Shown one piece after another: positions 1 through 8,031 of a DNA stretch of 34,591 nucleotides. The DNA is from Candidatus Gastranaerophilales bacterium (lineage in GTDB: Bacteria > Cyanobacteriota > Vampirovibrionia > Gastranaerophilales > Gastranaerophilaceae), in the NCBI GenBank assembly GCA_944324055.1, contig CALUUV010000008.1, forward strand, positions 1-34,591. Reading direction: 5' to 3'. The notes under the pieces are model-generated. The model had not been told where the DNA came from and did not search any database. It saw only the letters and a list, made by a program, of their open reading frames with translations. Each line of letters begins with the position of its first letter. The stretch's first letter is position 1. Both the position numbers and the translations under genes were made by a program.

Positions 1-183
1 ATTTTGATGGAAAATGTAACAATTGGTAGATATTCTCAAATTAATCGTGCTATTATAGATAAGAACGTAGATATTCCGCCATATACCAAAATTGGTTTTA
101 ATAGGGAAGAAGATGAAAGCCGCGGTTTTTATGTGTCAGAAGGTGGAGTAACTGTTGTTCCAAAGGGAGCAAAGTTAAAATAA
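1..183 (+). CDS. glgC: Glucose-1-phosphate adenylyltransferase, C-terminal end (partial)
   Basis: Only the last 60 codons are present; the gene enters from the left edge in frame 1 and stops with TAA at 181-183. The visible part is a left-handed beta-helix tail: [13 protein letters not shown], then [11 protein letters not shown], then [21 protein letters not shown]. The RRFYRSEEGIVLV-like ending is what I recognise from bacterial GlgC, which makes ADP-glucose from glucose-1-phosphate and ATP for glycogen synthesis. The catalytic N-terminal nucleotidyltransferase domain lies outside the window, so the assignment rests on the tail alone. It lies 25 bases upstream of a sugar symporter on the same strand, which suits a carbohydrate-storage operon. 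Confidence 0.75.
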   Translation: MLMENVTIGRYSQINRAIIDKNVDIPPYTKIGFNREEDESRGFYVSEGGVTVVPKGAKLK

Positions 184-208
184 TAGCGAAATATAATGGA
201 GATTTGAG

Positions 209-1588
209 ATGGACGAAAACAATGGATTAAAAAGGTTTACTACTGTAAAATTTTTGAATTTTGCATTAGGGTTTTTAGGCTTACAGTTTGCTTGGCAGAT
301 GAGAATAATTTTGTCAGCACCTGTAACAGAAAGCTTAGGGGCATCACCTTTTATATATGGTTTGATTTGGTTAGCAGGACCATTTACTGGTATGGTTGTT
401 CAACCATTAATTGGTGCAATAAGTGATAATACCAAATCAAGATTCGGTCGTCGTCGTCCATATTTATTTATGGGAGCTTTAATTAGTGCATTGGCACTTT
501 GGGCATTCCCTAATTCTGATATAATTGCAGGTTTTTTAGGGCATGTTTTTAGATTCCCTATTCCTGTATGGTTAGGTTTATTTGTTGCAGCGATTATGAT
601 TTGGATTATTGATGCGTGTATTAATATTGCTCAAGGTCCTTATAGAGCTTTAGTTCCAGATGTTGTTCCTCAAGAACAGCATGCTGTTGCAAATTCTTAT
701 ATTAGCTTAGCAATTGGTTTAGGTTCTGTAATTGCAGCAGGAACTGCTCCATTTTTACAATATGTTTTTCATTATCAAATGTCTATTCAAAATCAATTTA
801 TTATGGCAGCGTTAGCCTTTTTACTTGCAATGACTTGGACTTGTTTATCAATTCAAGAAAAAGATTCAAGAAAAGCAGATGTACAAGATAATGAAGCTGA
901 TAAACCAAAAGGAAGCTTTATGAACGATTTGAAAGAATTCTTCTTGCTATCTCCTCAAGTAGGTAAAATATGTTTAATGCAATTTTTTACTTGGATAGGA
1001 ATGATGTGTATGATGATATTCTTTACAAGTTATTCAATTCATACAGTTTTTCATATTCCAGATTTAAGCAGTATGTCTGCTGAATTAATTGAAAAATTTT
1101 CAGCATTACAAGTTGATGCAACAAATTATTCATCAATATGTTTTGCAATATTTAATCTTGTATGTTTCTTAATTGCAATTCCAATTGGTGTTTTGGCTGA
1201 GAAATATGGAAATAAAAAAGTTCATATTATAGCATTGTTATCAATGGTTGTTGCATATTTAGGCATGGGATTTTTTGATAATCAAATAGTTGTTGCTGTG
1301 TTTATGGCATTATCAGGTATTGGTTGGGCAAGTGTTTGTGCTCTCCCATTTGCAATGTTGTCTAAATTTATTATTCCAGGAACTGAAGGCTCAGTAATGG
1401 GTATATTTAATATTTTTATTGCAGGTCCTCAAGTAGTAGTTTGTACATTAGTTTCTTGGATAATTAAAAAATGTGTATTTAATACTCCAATGGGAATAAA
1501 TTATCACTGGGAATACACTTTCTTTATAGGTGCTGCTTGTTTATTATTGGCAGCAATTACTACAAGTACTATACATGAAAAGAAGTAG
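209..1588 (+). CDS. MFS sugar/cation symporter, SLC45/sucrose-transporter type
   Basis: A 459-residue inner-membrane protein with about 12 hydrophobic segments and no signal peptide. The loop after the second helix carries DNTKSRFGRRRPYLF (about residues 73-87), the signature of plant sucrose transporters and animal SLC45 proteins and related to the GPH symporters. APVTESLGAS near residue 38 and QGPYRALVPDV near 142 are also typical of this group. The likely role is proton-coupled uptake of a disaccharide or other glycoside; the substrate cannot be read from sequence. The start is supported by GGAG at 198-201, seven bases before the ATG. It follows glgC closely and precedes a small kinase by 11 bases, suggesting one transcript from glgC onward. 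Confidence 0.8.
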   Translation: MDENNGLKRFTTVKFLNFALGFLGLQFAWQMRIILSAPVTESLGASPFIYGLIWLAGPFTGMVVQPLIGAISDNTKSRFGRRRPYLFMGALISALALWAFPNSDIIAGFLGHVFRFPIPVWLGLFVAAIMIWIIDACINIAQGPYRALVPDVVPQEQHAVANSYISLAIGLGSVIAAGTAPFLQYVFHYQMSIQNQFIMAALAFLLAMTWTCLSIQEKDSRKADVQDNEADKPKGSFMNDLKEFFLLSPQVGKICLMQFFTWIGMMCMMIFFTSYSIHTVFHIPDLSSMSAELIEKFSALQVDATNYSSICFAIFNLVCFLIAIPIGVLAEKYGNKKVHIIALLSMVVAYLGMGFFDNQIVVAVFMALSGIGWASVCALPFAMLSKFIIPGTEGSVMGIFNIFIAGPQVVVCTLVSWIIKKCVFNTPMGINYHWEYTFFIGAACLLLAAITTSTIHEKK

Positions 1589-1599
1589 TGAGGAATTAA

Positions 1600-2109
1600 A
1601 TGGCTGATAAAATTGTAATTTTTTCAGGCAAACAATATTCAGGTAAAGATACAGCAGCTAAAATTTTACTTGAAGAACTTCCTGAATATAAGCGTTGTGC
1701 GATGGGTGACATAATAAAATTAGAATATGGACGTCAGCATAATCTTACTTATGAAGAAATTGAAAAAAATAAATCACAATATAGAGCCGGCTTAATTGAG
1801 CTAGGGAATTGGGGACGTGCACAATCTCCAGATTATTGGCTTGAAAAGATTATACAAACAGATGGCAAAATTATGGTTACAGATGTTAGAGTTCAGCATG
1901 AGTATGATGTATTCAAGAATGCTGGAGCAATAACAATAAGAGTTGAGGCTTCTCGTGATGTAAGAGCTAAACGTGGAGATTTAGTTGGAGAAGATGATAT
2001 AACAGAAGTAGGACTTGACCATATAAAAGATTGGGATTATGTTATAGATAATAATTCTTCGTATGAGGATTTTAAAGCAAAAGTATTGGAATTAAAGAAA
2101 TATTTGTAA
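1600..2109 (+). CDS. P-loop kinase resembling animal-type phosphomevalonate kinase / dNMP kinase
   Basis: A 169-residue soluble protein. Walker A is SGKQYSGKDTAAK (residues 9-21). From memory the whole protein aligns with human PMVK: the FSGKxxSGKD loop, a LEYGRQHNL segment near 41-49, a TDVRVQHEYDVF strand (94-105, compare SDTRRVSDIQWF), and a GLDHIKDWDYVIDN ending (138-151, compare GLDNFGDFDWVIEN). That family phosphorylates phosphomevalonate, but related small kinases act on deoxynucleoside monophosphates, as in phages. Cyanobacterial relatives normally make isoprenoids by the MEP route, so the substrate is open. The start ATG follows GAGGA at 1590-1594. It sits tightly between a sugar symporter and polyprenyl glycosyltransferases, so a sugar or polyprenol phosphate substrate is also conceivable. 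Confidence 0.6.
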   Translation: MADKIVIFSGKQYSGKDTAAKILLEELPEYKRCAMGDIIKLEYGRQHNLTYEEIEKNKSQYRAGLIELGNWGRAQSPDYWLEKIIQTDGKIMVTDVRVQHEYDVFKNAGAITIRVEASRDVRAKRGDLVGEDDITEVGLDHIKDWDYVIDNNSSYEDFKAKVLELKKYL

Positions 2110-2120
2110 GGGAGTAGGTT

Positions 2121-3011
2121 TTGAAAACTTTAGATATAATTGTTCCTGTATATAATGAAGAAGATTGTATTGAGGAAACATTTAATCGTTTATGTAATGT
2201 AAGAAATAGTTTAAAAGACAAGTTGGATACTTATTTTTTATTTGTTAATGATGGGTCTAGAGATTCAAGTATTGATATTTTAAAAAAATTGTCAAATGAA
2301 AATTATTTTGTCAAAGTTATAGATTTCTCTAGAAATTTTGGGCATCAAATTGCAGTAACAGCAGGTTTAGAAAATACAAATGCTGATTATGTAGCAATTA
2401 TTGATGCAGATTTACAAGATCCTCCAGAATTAATTGTCGATATGTATAACAAATCTCTAGAGGGTTATGATATTGTTTATGGAAAACGTCTAAAGCGTGA
2501 GAATGAAACTGTATTCAAGAAAGTTACAGCATTTGGCTTTTATAGAGTTTTAAATTCTTTATGTAATTTAGATATTCCAACAGATACAGGTGATTTTAGG
2601 TTTATTACTAAAGATGTTGTTCAAGCATTAAAACAAATGCCAGAACATAATAGATTTATAAGAGGCATGGTACCTTGGGTTGGTTTCAAATCAGCACCTA
2701 TTGAATTTAATAGAGATGAAAGATTTGCTGGTGAAACACATTATCCATTAAAGGCAATGCTTAAACTTGCTGCTAATGGTATATTCTCATTTTCATTAGT
2801 ACCATTAAAAGCTTTAAATTGGATAGGAATATTTTTATTTATTCTTTCATTGGTTGCTTTAATAAAAATGAATTTATTATCTGCAACTATATTATTTGTT
2901 GCATCTGTTCAATTGTTTGCAATGGCAACATTAGGTGCTTATATCGGAAGAATATATGAAGAAGTTCTAAAACGTCCATTGTATATAGTTAAAGATAAAT
3001 ATAATTTATAG
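2121..3011 (+). CDS. GtrB/DPM1-like family 2 glycosyltransferase (polyprenyl-phosphate sugar transferase)
   Basis: A 296-residue protein that starts with TTG after AGGGAG at 2109-2114; no ATG start lies near. The N-terminal GT-A domain begins IIVPVYNEED (6-15), has FVNDGSRDSS (41-50) and the metal-binding DADLQDPPE motif (95-103). This is the pattern of GtrB, DPM1 and undecaprenyl-phosphate glucosyl/mannosyl/4-formamido-arabinosyl transferases. Two hydrophobic helices near residues 231-280 anchor it in the membrane. Its predicted job is to load a sugar from a nucleotide donor onto a polyprenyl phosphate. The next gene, 8 bases on, is an ArnT-like enzyme that uses such lipid-linked sugars, so the pair likely forms a donor-and-transferase module for decorating the envelope. 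Confidence 0.85.
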   Translation: MKTLDIIVPVYNEEDCIEETFNRLCNVRNSLKDKLDTYFLFVNDGSRDSSIDILKKLSNENYFVKVIDFSRNFGHQIAVTAGLENTNADYVAIIDADLQDPPELIVDMYNKSLEGYDIVYGKRLKRENETVFKKVTAFGFYRVLNSLCNLDIPTDTGDFRFITKDVVQALKQMPEHNRFIRGMVPWVGFKSAPIEFNRDERFAGETHYPLKAMLKLAANGIFSFSLVPLKALNWIGIFLFILSLVALIKMNLLSATILFVASVQLFAMATLGAYIGRIYEEVLKRPLYIVKDKYNL

Positions 3012-3019
3012 GGAATGTT

Positions 3020-4444
3020 ATGCAAAAAATTAAACAGTTTTATAATGAAAATCCAGAAAAATTTTATTTAATAGTATTGGGGATATTATCAGTATTATTT
3101 TTATTTCTAGGAATGGGCTCATACCCATTAGTTGATGTTGATGAAACAAGATATGCTGTAATGTCGAGAGATTTATTAGGGCATAATTGGAATTTCTTGA
3201 TGCTTAATGGTGTGCCTTTTATTGAAAAACCTCCATTATATTTCTGGTTTACTGCTTTATCAATAAAATTGTTTGGTTTTAACGAATATGCAATACGTCT
3301 TCCAATGTCTTTATTAGCATTGATTACTGTATATTTTACATATTTTGTTGGAAAAGTTGTAAAATCTGAAAAATTTGGTTTCTTCGCTGCAGCTATTTTG
3401 TTATCAAACGTTTATTTTGTAATGCTTACGCGTGTAGCGATAATTGATATGGTCTTTACAGCGTTTTTAACTTGGACTATATATTGTGGTTTATTGACTG
3501 ATTATGTTCAAGATAAAAACAAAAAGTATCTATGGTGGGCATTTTATTTATTTGCATCTTTTGCATTTTTAGCAAAAGGGTTGTTAGCAATAGTATTCCC
3601 TGTTGCAATAATTGGGCTTCATAGATTAATAAAAAAAGATGTTAAAGAAATATTCCGTCTCGTAAATATTTTACCAGGGGTGGTATTATTTTTACTTATA
3701 AATACTCCATGGCATTTAGCAATGTATAAAGAATATGGATTTGATTTCATATGGACTTATTTTATCTTGCATCACTTTGAACGTTTAGTAAATGCTGATG
3801 CTTTGGGTAAAACAAGACCATTTTTATACTTTATTCCTGTATTCTTTGTAGGTTTCATGCCTTGGTCTATTCATTTTATTGGCTCAATTGTTGATTTCTT
3901 TAAGAAAAAACAATATAAAGACAATATAACTCTATTCTGGGGAATATATTTTATAATAATATTCTTATTATTTAGTGTTGCAAGTGGTAAATTACCTACA
4001 TATGTTTTACCTTGTGTTCCTCCAGCAGCTTTCTTAGTTGCTGAATATATTTTAGATAAGAATAAAAAATGGTTTTATATTCCTGTATCAGTAGCCTTGT
4101 TTGCAACATTTGTAGCAATAATAGTATTAAGAACAGTTGTTTATAATGGTGGAATGAGTGAATTAGTTGATTATTCTAAAATTGCAGAAAACTCAGAATA
4201 TCATCTAGTTACATATAACATGCAAATAAAACCTTCAATCTTTTTAAATTATAAAAAAGATTATGCTGATTTAATTTTAGAAGATAATCTTTCAGATTTA
4301 AAAGGAGTAGTTGAAAAGAATAAAAAAGTTTTATTAATAGTAAAAAATAAAAATATGAGTAATTCACCAAATAATTCTTATGTGGTGTCTAATTTTACTC
4401 TTGTTAAGTCAGGTAAAAAATATAGCTTATATAAGCTTAAATAA
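3020..4444 (+). CDS. ArnT/PMT-like polyprenyl-phosphate-dependent membrane glycosyltransferase
   Basis: A 474-residue polytopic membrane protein of the GT-C fold (ArnT/PMT_2 group). The first helix (about 17-32) is followed by a periplasmic loop with YPLVDVDETRYAVMSRDLL (35-53), whose paired acidic residues D41-E42 match the catalytic DE of ArnT-type enzymes. FIEKPPLYFWFTAL (67-80) is also characteristic. Many further helices run to about residue 375, then a soluble tail of about 100 residues. It should transfer a sugar from a polyprenyl phosphate to lipid, glycan or protein outside the inner membrane; the acceptor is unknown. RBS AGGGAA lies just upstream of the ATG. It ends two bases before a convergent gene on the other strand, with no terminator hairpin between them. 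Confidence 0.8.
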   Translation: MQKIKQFYNENPEKFYLIVLGILSVLFLFLGMGSYPLVDVDETRYAVMSRDLLGHNWNFLMLNGVPFIEKPPLYFWFTALSIKLFGFNEYAIRLPMSLLALITVYFTYFVGKVVKSEKFGFFAAAILLSNVYFVMLTRVAIIDMVFTAFLTWTIYCGLLTDYVQDKNKKYLWWAFYLFASFAFLAKGLLAIVFPVAIIGLHRLIKKDVKEIFRLVNILPGVVLFLLINTPWHLAMYKEYGFDFIWTYFILHHFERLVNADALGKTRPFLYFIPVFFVGFMPWSIHFIGSIVDFFKKKQYKDNITLFWGIYFIIIFLLFSVASGKLPTYVLPCVPPAAFLVAEYILDKNKKWFYIPVSVALFATFVAIIVLRTVVYNGGMSELVDYSKIAENSEYHLVTYNMQIKPSIFLNYKKDYADLILEDNLSDLKGVVEKNKKVLLIVKNKNMSNSPNNSYVVSNFTLVKSGKKYSLYKLK

Positions 4445-4446
4445 CC

Positions 4447-5361
4447 TTAAAAATTCTCCATGAATTTTTTAAGTAAGCTTGTATCATAAGGTTTAGTTTC
4501 TTTTGACGGATCGTATTTTTTATTTCTGATATTAGCGCTTGGAATTGTTAAAACATTATATTGGCTGTCAGGATTATTTTTAGGAATGATTTGTGTATCA
4601 GTTCCTATACACTTGTCTCCTGCATATAAAAATGCCTTGTTTTCTTTTTGAGTTTCATTTTCTTGTATTCTTAATACAGGTTTCCCATTTGATGTTGTGT
4701 AAAATCTTGAAAACTTAGGCTCTTCACCTTGTTTTTGTACTAAAGTTCTGTATTCTTTATTTTGTATTTTAGATCTTCTAAATAATTTGAATAAATACTT
4801 ATGTTCATTCTTTTCAATTTCAGCATTATTAGCTAGGTTTTTACCTTTATAAGATTTTACAAACCTAGTAATGTATTTTCCATTAGGCATTTCTTCTTTT
4901 TTAATTAATATTCTTTGAATTATGTTCCCTTTAGGGTTTCCAATAATTATTTCTTGGTATTTAAATTTGTCTTTAATATTTTCAAGTGTAATTTTAAGAT
5001 TTCCATTTTTCAATCTATCTTGTCTTTGACTTGTTACAAATTCTCCAATTACTGGTTTAAATTTCTTATATTTGTTTAATATTCCGTTATTATTAGATTT
5101 TCTTGCAAATATTAAATCAGGTAGGAAGAATAATCCAAGCATAAGAGCAGTAGAAATTACTCCATTTAAAATCTGCATACCTTTACTATGTCCTTTAGGA
5201 GTAATTATTTGGGGAGTATTTGTTTTTTCAAATGAATCTGGCTTGTTTTCTGTTTTAGGTGTACTAATATTATTTTCGACTTTATTAGTGTTATTAGTTT
5301 TAATTTGATTATTAAGAGTTTGAGTAATCAAATTATTATTAGTTGCTTGAATTTCTGCCAT
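4447..5361 (-). CDS. Unknown protein with disordered Asn-rich N-terminus and one membrane helix
   Basis: A 304-residue protein of no family I recognise. Residues 1-60 are rich in Asn, Thr and Lys and probably disordered, including the phrase NKPDSFEKTNTP near 39-50. One hydrophobic segment covers about 64-84 (ILNGVISTALMLGLFFLPDL). The remaining 220 residues are basic and beta-prone, with repeated phrases such as GKYITRFVKSYKGK and GKPVLRIQENETQ that suggest a beta-rich soluble domain. With no N-terminal signal peptide, the domain's side of the membrane is uncertain. It is divergent from efp, sharing 144 bases of upstream DNA with a long inverted repeat, and abuts the preceding glycosyltransferase tail to tail. 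Length and composition argue for a real gene; its function is unknown. Confidence 0.7.
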   Translation of the reverse strand: MAEIQATNNNLITQTLNNQIKTNNTNKVENNISTPKTENKPDSFEKTNTPQIITPKGHSKGMQILNGVISTALMLGLFFLPDLIFARKSNNNGILNKYKKFKPVIGEFVTSQRQDRLKNGNLKITLENIKDKFKYQEIIIGNPKGNIIQRILIKKEEMPNGKYITRFVKSYKGKNLANNAEIEKNEHKYLFKLFRRSKIQNKEYRTLVQKQGEEPKFSRFYTTSNGKPVLRIQENETQKENKAFLYAGDKCIGTDTQIIPKNNPDSQYNVLTIPSANIRNKKYDPSKETKPYDTSLLKKFMENF

Positions 5362-5395
5362 AATTTCCTAACCTTTGTTCGTTTTAAAACAATAA

Positions 5396-5435
5396 AATGT
5401 AAATTTTTGCTAGTTTGGCAATAATAATTTACATT
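5396..5435. promoter_or_regulatory. Perfect 10-bp inverted repeat between divergent genes
   Basis: AATGTAAATT at 5396-5405 is exactly mirrored by AATTTACATT at 5426-5435, with a 20-base spacer that itself contains TTGC (5407-5410) facing GCAA (5418-5421). It sits just upstream of the -35 of the efp promoter and about 35 bases from the divergent start at 5361, a suitable place for an operator acting on both genes. The TGTAAA...TTTACA arms recall the biotin repressor BirA, but the inner gap (24 bases) is wider than I know for BirA. No regulator can be assigned. Confidence 0.45.
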
Positions 5436-5441
5436 AATATT

Positions 5442-5469
5442 TTGAAAAAAAGTTGGTTTATGTTATTAT
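5442..5469 (+). promoter_or_regulatory. Predicted sigma-70-type promoter of efp-accB-accC
   Basis: TTGAAA at 5442-5447 and TATTAT at 5464-5469 are separated by 16 bases, and the -10 is preceded by TG plus one base (extended -10). Transcription would begin near 5476, about 30 bases before the efp start codon. It is the only good promoter match in this gap on the plus strand. Confidence 0.6.
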
Positions 5470-5505
5470 CAAGAAAAAGTGAAGACATATATTAAAGGAG
5501 TTTTT

Positions 5506-6063
5506 ATGATTTCTGTAAACGATCTTAAAACAGGTTTGACATTACAATTAGATAACGGACTATGGTCAGTAGTTGAATTTTTACACGTAAAACCAGGTAA
5601 AGGTGCTGCATTTGTTCGTTCAAAATTAAAAAACGTTGAAACAGGCCAAGTTGTTGAAAAAACATTCAGAGCTGGTGAAAAAGTTGCAAAAGCTACATTA
5701 GATAGACGTGAAATGCAATATTTATATAAAGAAGGTAACGATTATGTAATGATGGATATGGAATCTTATGAACAAATTCCAGTTCCAGAAAATCATATCG
5801 GCGATGGTGTTAAATATCTAAAAGAAAATATGACAGTACAAGTATTATTCCATGATGGGAAAATCATTGGTTTAGATATTCCAGCACACGTTGAATTAAC
5901 AGTTGTTGATACACCTCCATCAGAAAAAGGAAATACATCACAAGGTGGAACAAAACCTGCAACATTAGAAACAGGTGCAGTAGTTAACGTTCCATTCTTT
6001 ATTGCAAATGGAGATGTAATTAGAGTAGATACTAGATCAAACGAATACTTAGATCGTTGCTAG
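5506..6063 (+). CDS. efp: Translation elongation factor P
   Basis: A 185-residue protein (usual EF-P length) that relieves ribosomes stalled on proline stretches by binding between the P and E sites. The ATG at 5506 is chosen because AAAGGAG lies at 5494-5500; an upstream in-frame GTG at 5479 would add residues not found in EF-P. Domain I carries the loop [17 protein letters not shown], where K32 is the residue at the tip that is modified in other bacteria. The OB domains end [14 protein letters not shown], the family's usual C-terminus. No epmA, epmB or ymfI-type modification gene is in the window. It leads the operon with accB; this linkage is common in cyanobacteria. The proline-rich proteins nearby may be natural clients. 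Confidence 0.95.
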   Translation: MISVNDLKTGLTLQLDNGLWSVVEFLHVKPGKGAAFVRSKLKNVETGQVVEKTFRAGEKVAKATLDRREMQYLYKEGNDYVMMDMESYEQIPVPENHIGDGVKYLKENMTVQVLFHDGKIIGLDIPAHVELTVVDTPPSEKGNTSQGGTKPATLETGAVVNVPFFIANGDVIRVDTRSNEYLDRC

Positions 6064-6080
6064 TTGAAAGAGAAGGAAAA

Positions 6081-6551
6081 ATGATGAAATTTGAAGTAGA
6101 TTATATAGAAAAATTAGCAAAAATTGTTGCCGATAATGAATTAACAGAAATTTCATTAGAAGATGGCGAACAAGCAATTACAATAAGAAAAGATTTACCA
6201 GAAGTAGCAGTATCAGCAGCTCCAGTAGCTCCAGCTTATGCTCCAGCACCTGTTGCAGCAGCACCAGCAGCTCCAGCAGCATCTGAACCAGCAAAAGCAG
6301 CAGAATCTGCTCATAAAGGTAAAGCAATTACTTCTCCAATGGTTGGAACTTTCTACGCTTCACCATCACCAGATGCTGCTTCATTTGTAGAAGTTGGAAA
6401 AACTATTTCACAAGGAGATGTAGTTTGTATTATTGAAGCTATGAAACTTATGAATGAAATTGAATCAGAATTTTCTGGTACTATTACTGAAATATGTGTA
6501 AAAGATGGTCAGCCAGTTGAATACGGCCAACCATTAATGTATGTAGAATAA
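6081..6551 (+). CDS. accB: Acetyl-CoA carboxylase biotin carboxyl carrier protein
   Basis: A 156-residue BCCP, the carrier subunit that shuttles carboxybiotin between AccC and the carboxyltransferase in the first step of fatty-acid synthesis. Residues 1-45 form the helical N-terminal region ([13 protein letters not shown]), about 48-85 is a flexible Ala/Pro linker ([19 protein letters not shown]), and the lipoyl-type domain follows with the biotinylation site EAMKLMN (K122). Two adjacent ATGs at 6081 and 6084 are possible; GAAGGA at 6072-6077 gives slightly better spacing to 6084. An upstream in-frame TTG overlaps efp and is less likely. A terminator hairpin follows the stop, before accC. Confidence 0.93.
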   Translation: MMKFEVDYIEKLAKIVADNELTEISLEDGEQAITIRKDLPEVAVSAAPVAPAYAPAPVAAAPAAPAASEPAKAAESAHKGKAITSPMVGTFYASPSPDAASFVEVGKTISQGDVVCIIEAMKLMNEIESEFSGTITEICVKDGQPVEYGQPLMYVE

Positions 6552-6567
6552 AGAAGTGTTTAAATAT

Positions 6568-6599
6568 AGAGGCTGTTGTATGACATCAGCCTCTTTTTA
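6568..6599 (+). terminator. Intrinsic terminator between accB and accC
   Basis: AGAGGCTG (6568-6575) pairs with CAGCCTCT (6587-6594), followed by a run of five T. The stem can extend inward by three more pairs past a T-T mismatch. It lies only 17 bases after the accB stop and 27 bases before the accC start codon. With so little room for a separate accC promoter, it probably acts as a leaky terminator that sets the AccB:AccC ratio. Confidence 0.75.
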
Positions 6600-6621
6600 A
6601 ATAGTTGGGAAGAAGATAGTT

Positions 6622-7971
6622 ATGTTTAAAAAGGTATTGATAGCAAACAGAGGTGAGATTGCTGTAAGAGTAATAAGAGCTTGTAGAGAATTAGGAATTC
6701 CTACAGTTGCAATTTATTCTGAAGCAGATGCCGATTCATTACATGTAAGATTAGCAACAGATGCTTATTGTATAGGACCAGCTCCAAGTAATAAGAGTTA
6801 TTTGAGTATTCCTGCAATCATATCAACAGCATTAATGACAGGTGCTGATGCAATTCACCCAGGATATGGTTTTATGTCAGAAAGAGCTGATTTTGCTGAA
6901 ATTTGTGCTCAACATGGTATCAAGTTCATTGGACCCACAGCAGAAGCTATGCGTAAAATGGGTGACAAAGCAACAGCAAGAAAAACCATGATTGAAAATG
7001 ATGTTCCAGTTACTCCAGGTACTGGAATTGTAAAAACAGTAGAAGAAGTTCAAGCATTTGCAAATAGAGTAGGTTATCCTATCATATTAAAAGCTACTGC
7101 AGGTGGCGGTGGTAAAGGTATGAGAATTTGTAGAGAAGATGCTGATGTTGAAGTTAACTTAAATTTATGTCAGTCTGAAGCTCAGAATTTCTTTGGTAAT
7201 CCTGATGTTTACGCTGAAAAATATCTTGAAAATCCAAGACATATTGAAGTTCAAATTTTGGCGGATCAACATGGAAATGTTATTCATTTAGGCGAAAGAG
7301 ATTGTTCAATTCAAAGACGTCACCAAAAATTATTAGAAGAAGCTCCATCTCCAGCAATTGATGAAAAAACAAGAGCTGAAATGGGTGCAGCAGCTGTAAG
7401 AGCAGCAAAAGCTATTAATTATGAAGGTGCTGGTACATGTGAATTCTTGCTTGACCATGACGGTAAATGGTACTTCATGGAAATGAATACTCGTGTTCAA
7501 GTAGAACATTGTGTAACTGAAATGATTTCAAGAATTGATATTGTAAGAGAACAAATTTTAGTTGCATCAGGTGAAAAATTAGGTTATACACAAGATCAAG
7601 TACAATTAAGAGGACATGCTATTGAATGTCGTATCAATGCAGAAGATCCTGAAAAAGATTTCATGCCTTGTCCTGGTAAAATTGATGGATATTTTGCTCC
7701 AGGTGGCTTTGGAATAAGAGTTGATTCTCATGTATATCCTGGTTACTCAATTCCTCCATATTACGATTCAATGATTGGTAAATTAATATGTTGGGGCGAA
7801 ACAAGAAACGCTGCTAGACGTAGAATGTATCAAGCATTGAAAGAATATGTTGTAACAGGTATTAAGACAACAATACCTTTCCACCAAGAAATTGTTGAAG
7901 ATGAAGTCTTTATTAGTGGTAAATTTAATACAGGCTTTATTGAAGATTTCTATAAAAGAAAAGGTAAATAA
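6622..7971 (+). CDS. accC: Acetyl-CoA carboxylase, biotin carboxylase subunit
   Basis: A 449-residue protein matching the family length (about 447-450). It carboxylates the biotin on AccB using ATP and bicarbonate. Visible marks are the N-terminal [19 protein letters not shown] (residues 2-20), HPGYGFMSE (79-87), the ATP-grasp glycine loop [13 protein letters not shown] (157-169), LLEEAPSPA and [11 protein letters not shown], which holds the catalytic Glu, Asn and Arg. The start ATG follows GGGAAGAAG at 6607-6615. It is separated from accB by an intrinsic terminator, so its expression probably depends on read-through. accA and accD are not in the window. Confidence 0.97.
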   Translation: MFKKVLIANRGEIAVRVIRACRELGIPTVAIYSEADADSLHVRLATDAYCIGPAPSNKSYLSIPAIISTALMTGADAIHPGYGFMSERADFAEICAQHGIKFIGPTAEAMRKMGDKATARKTMIENDVPVTPGTGIVKTVEEVQAFANRVGYPIILKATAGGGGKGMRICREDADVEVNLNLCQSEAQNFFGNPDVYAEKYLENPRHIEVQILADQHGNVIHLGERDCSIQRRHQKLLEEAPSPAIDEKTRAEMGAAAVRAAKAINYEGAGTCEFLLDHDGKWYFMEMNTRVQVEHCVTEMISRIDIVREQILVASGEKLGYTQDQVQLRGHAIECRINAEDPEKDFMPCPGKIDGYFAPGGFGIRVDSHVYPGYSIPPYYDSMIGKLICWGETRNAARRRMYQALKEYVVTGIKTTIPFHQEIVEDEVFISGKFNTGFIEDFYKRKGK

Positions 7972-7998
7972 GCTTATAAATACTTATAAATAAATAAA

Positions 7999-8030
7999 AA
8001 GAAGGAAGTTGATGCTTTCTTCTTTTTTTT
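7999..8030. terminator. Bidirectional terminator between accC and xer
   Basis: AAGAAGGAAG (7999-8008) pairs with CTTTCTTCTT (8015-8024) through ten pairs, one of them G-T, around a six-base loop. On the plus strand it runs into T's up to 8030; on the minus strand the other arm runs into TTTATTTATTT. It lies between convergent gene ends and can serve both. Confidence 0.8.
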
Positions 8031-8031
8031 A

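Noticed and set aside
5072..5308. Plus-strand 78-residue frame
   Set aside because: It is antisense to the 304-residue gene and is hydrophobic only because it mirrors it; no ribosome site.
5396..5435. Classical BirA operator
   Set aside because: The arms resemble TGTAAA/TTTACA, but the gap is 24 rather than about 20 bases and the flanking CC/GG is missing, so I list only a generic inverted repeat.
5479..5505. Longer EF-P from an upstream GTG
   Set aside because: The AAAGGAG site at 5494-5500 points to the ATG at 5506, and the added nine residues do not belong to the EF-P family.
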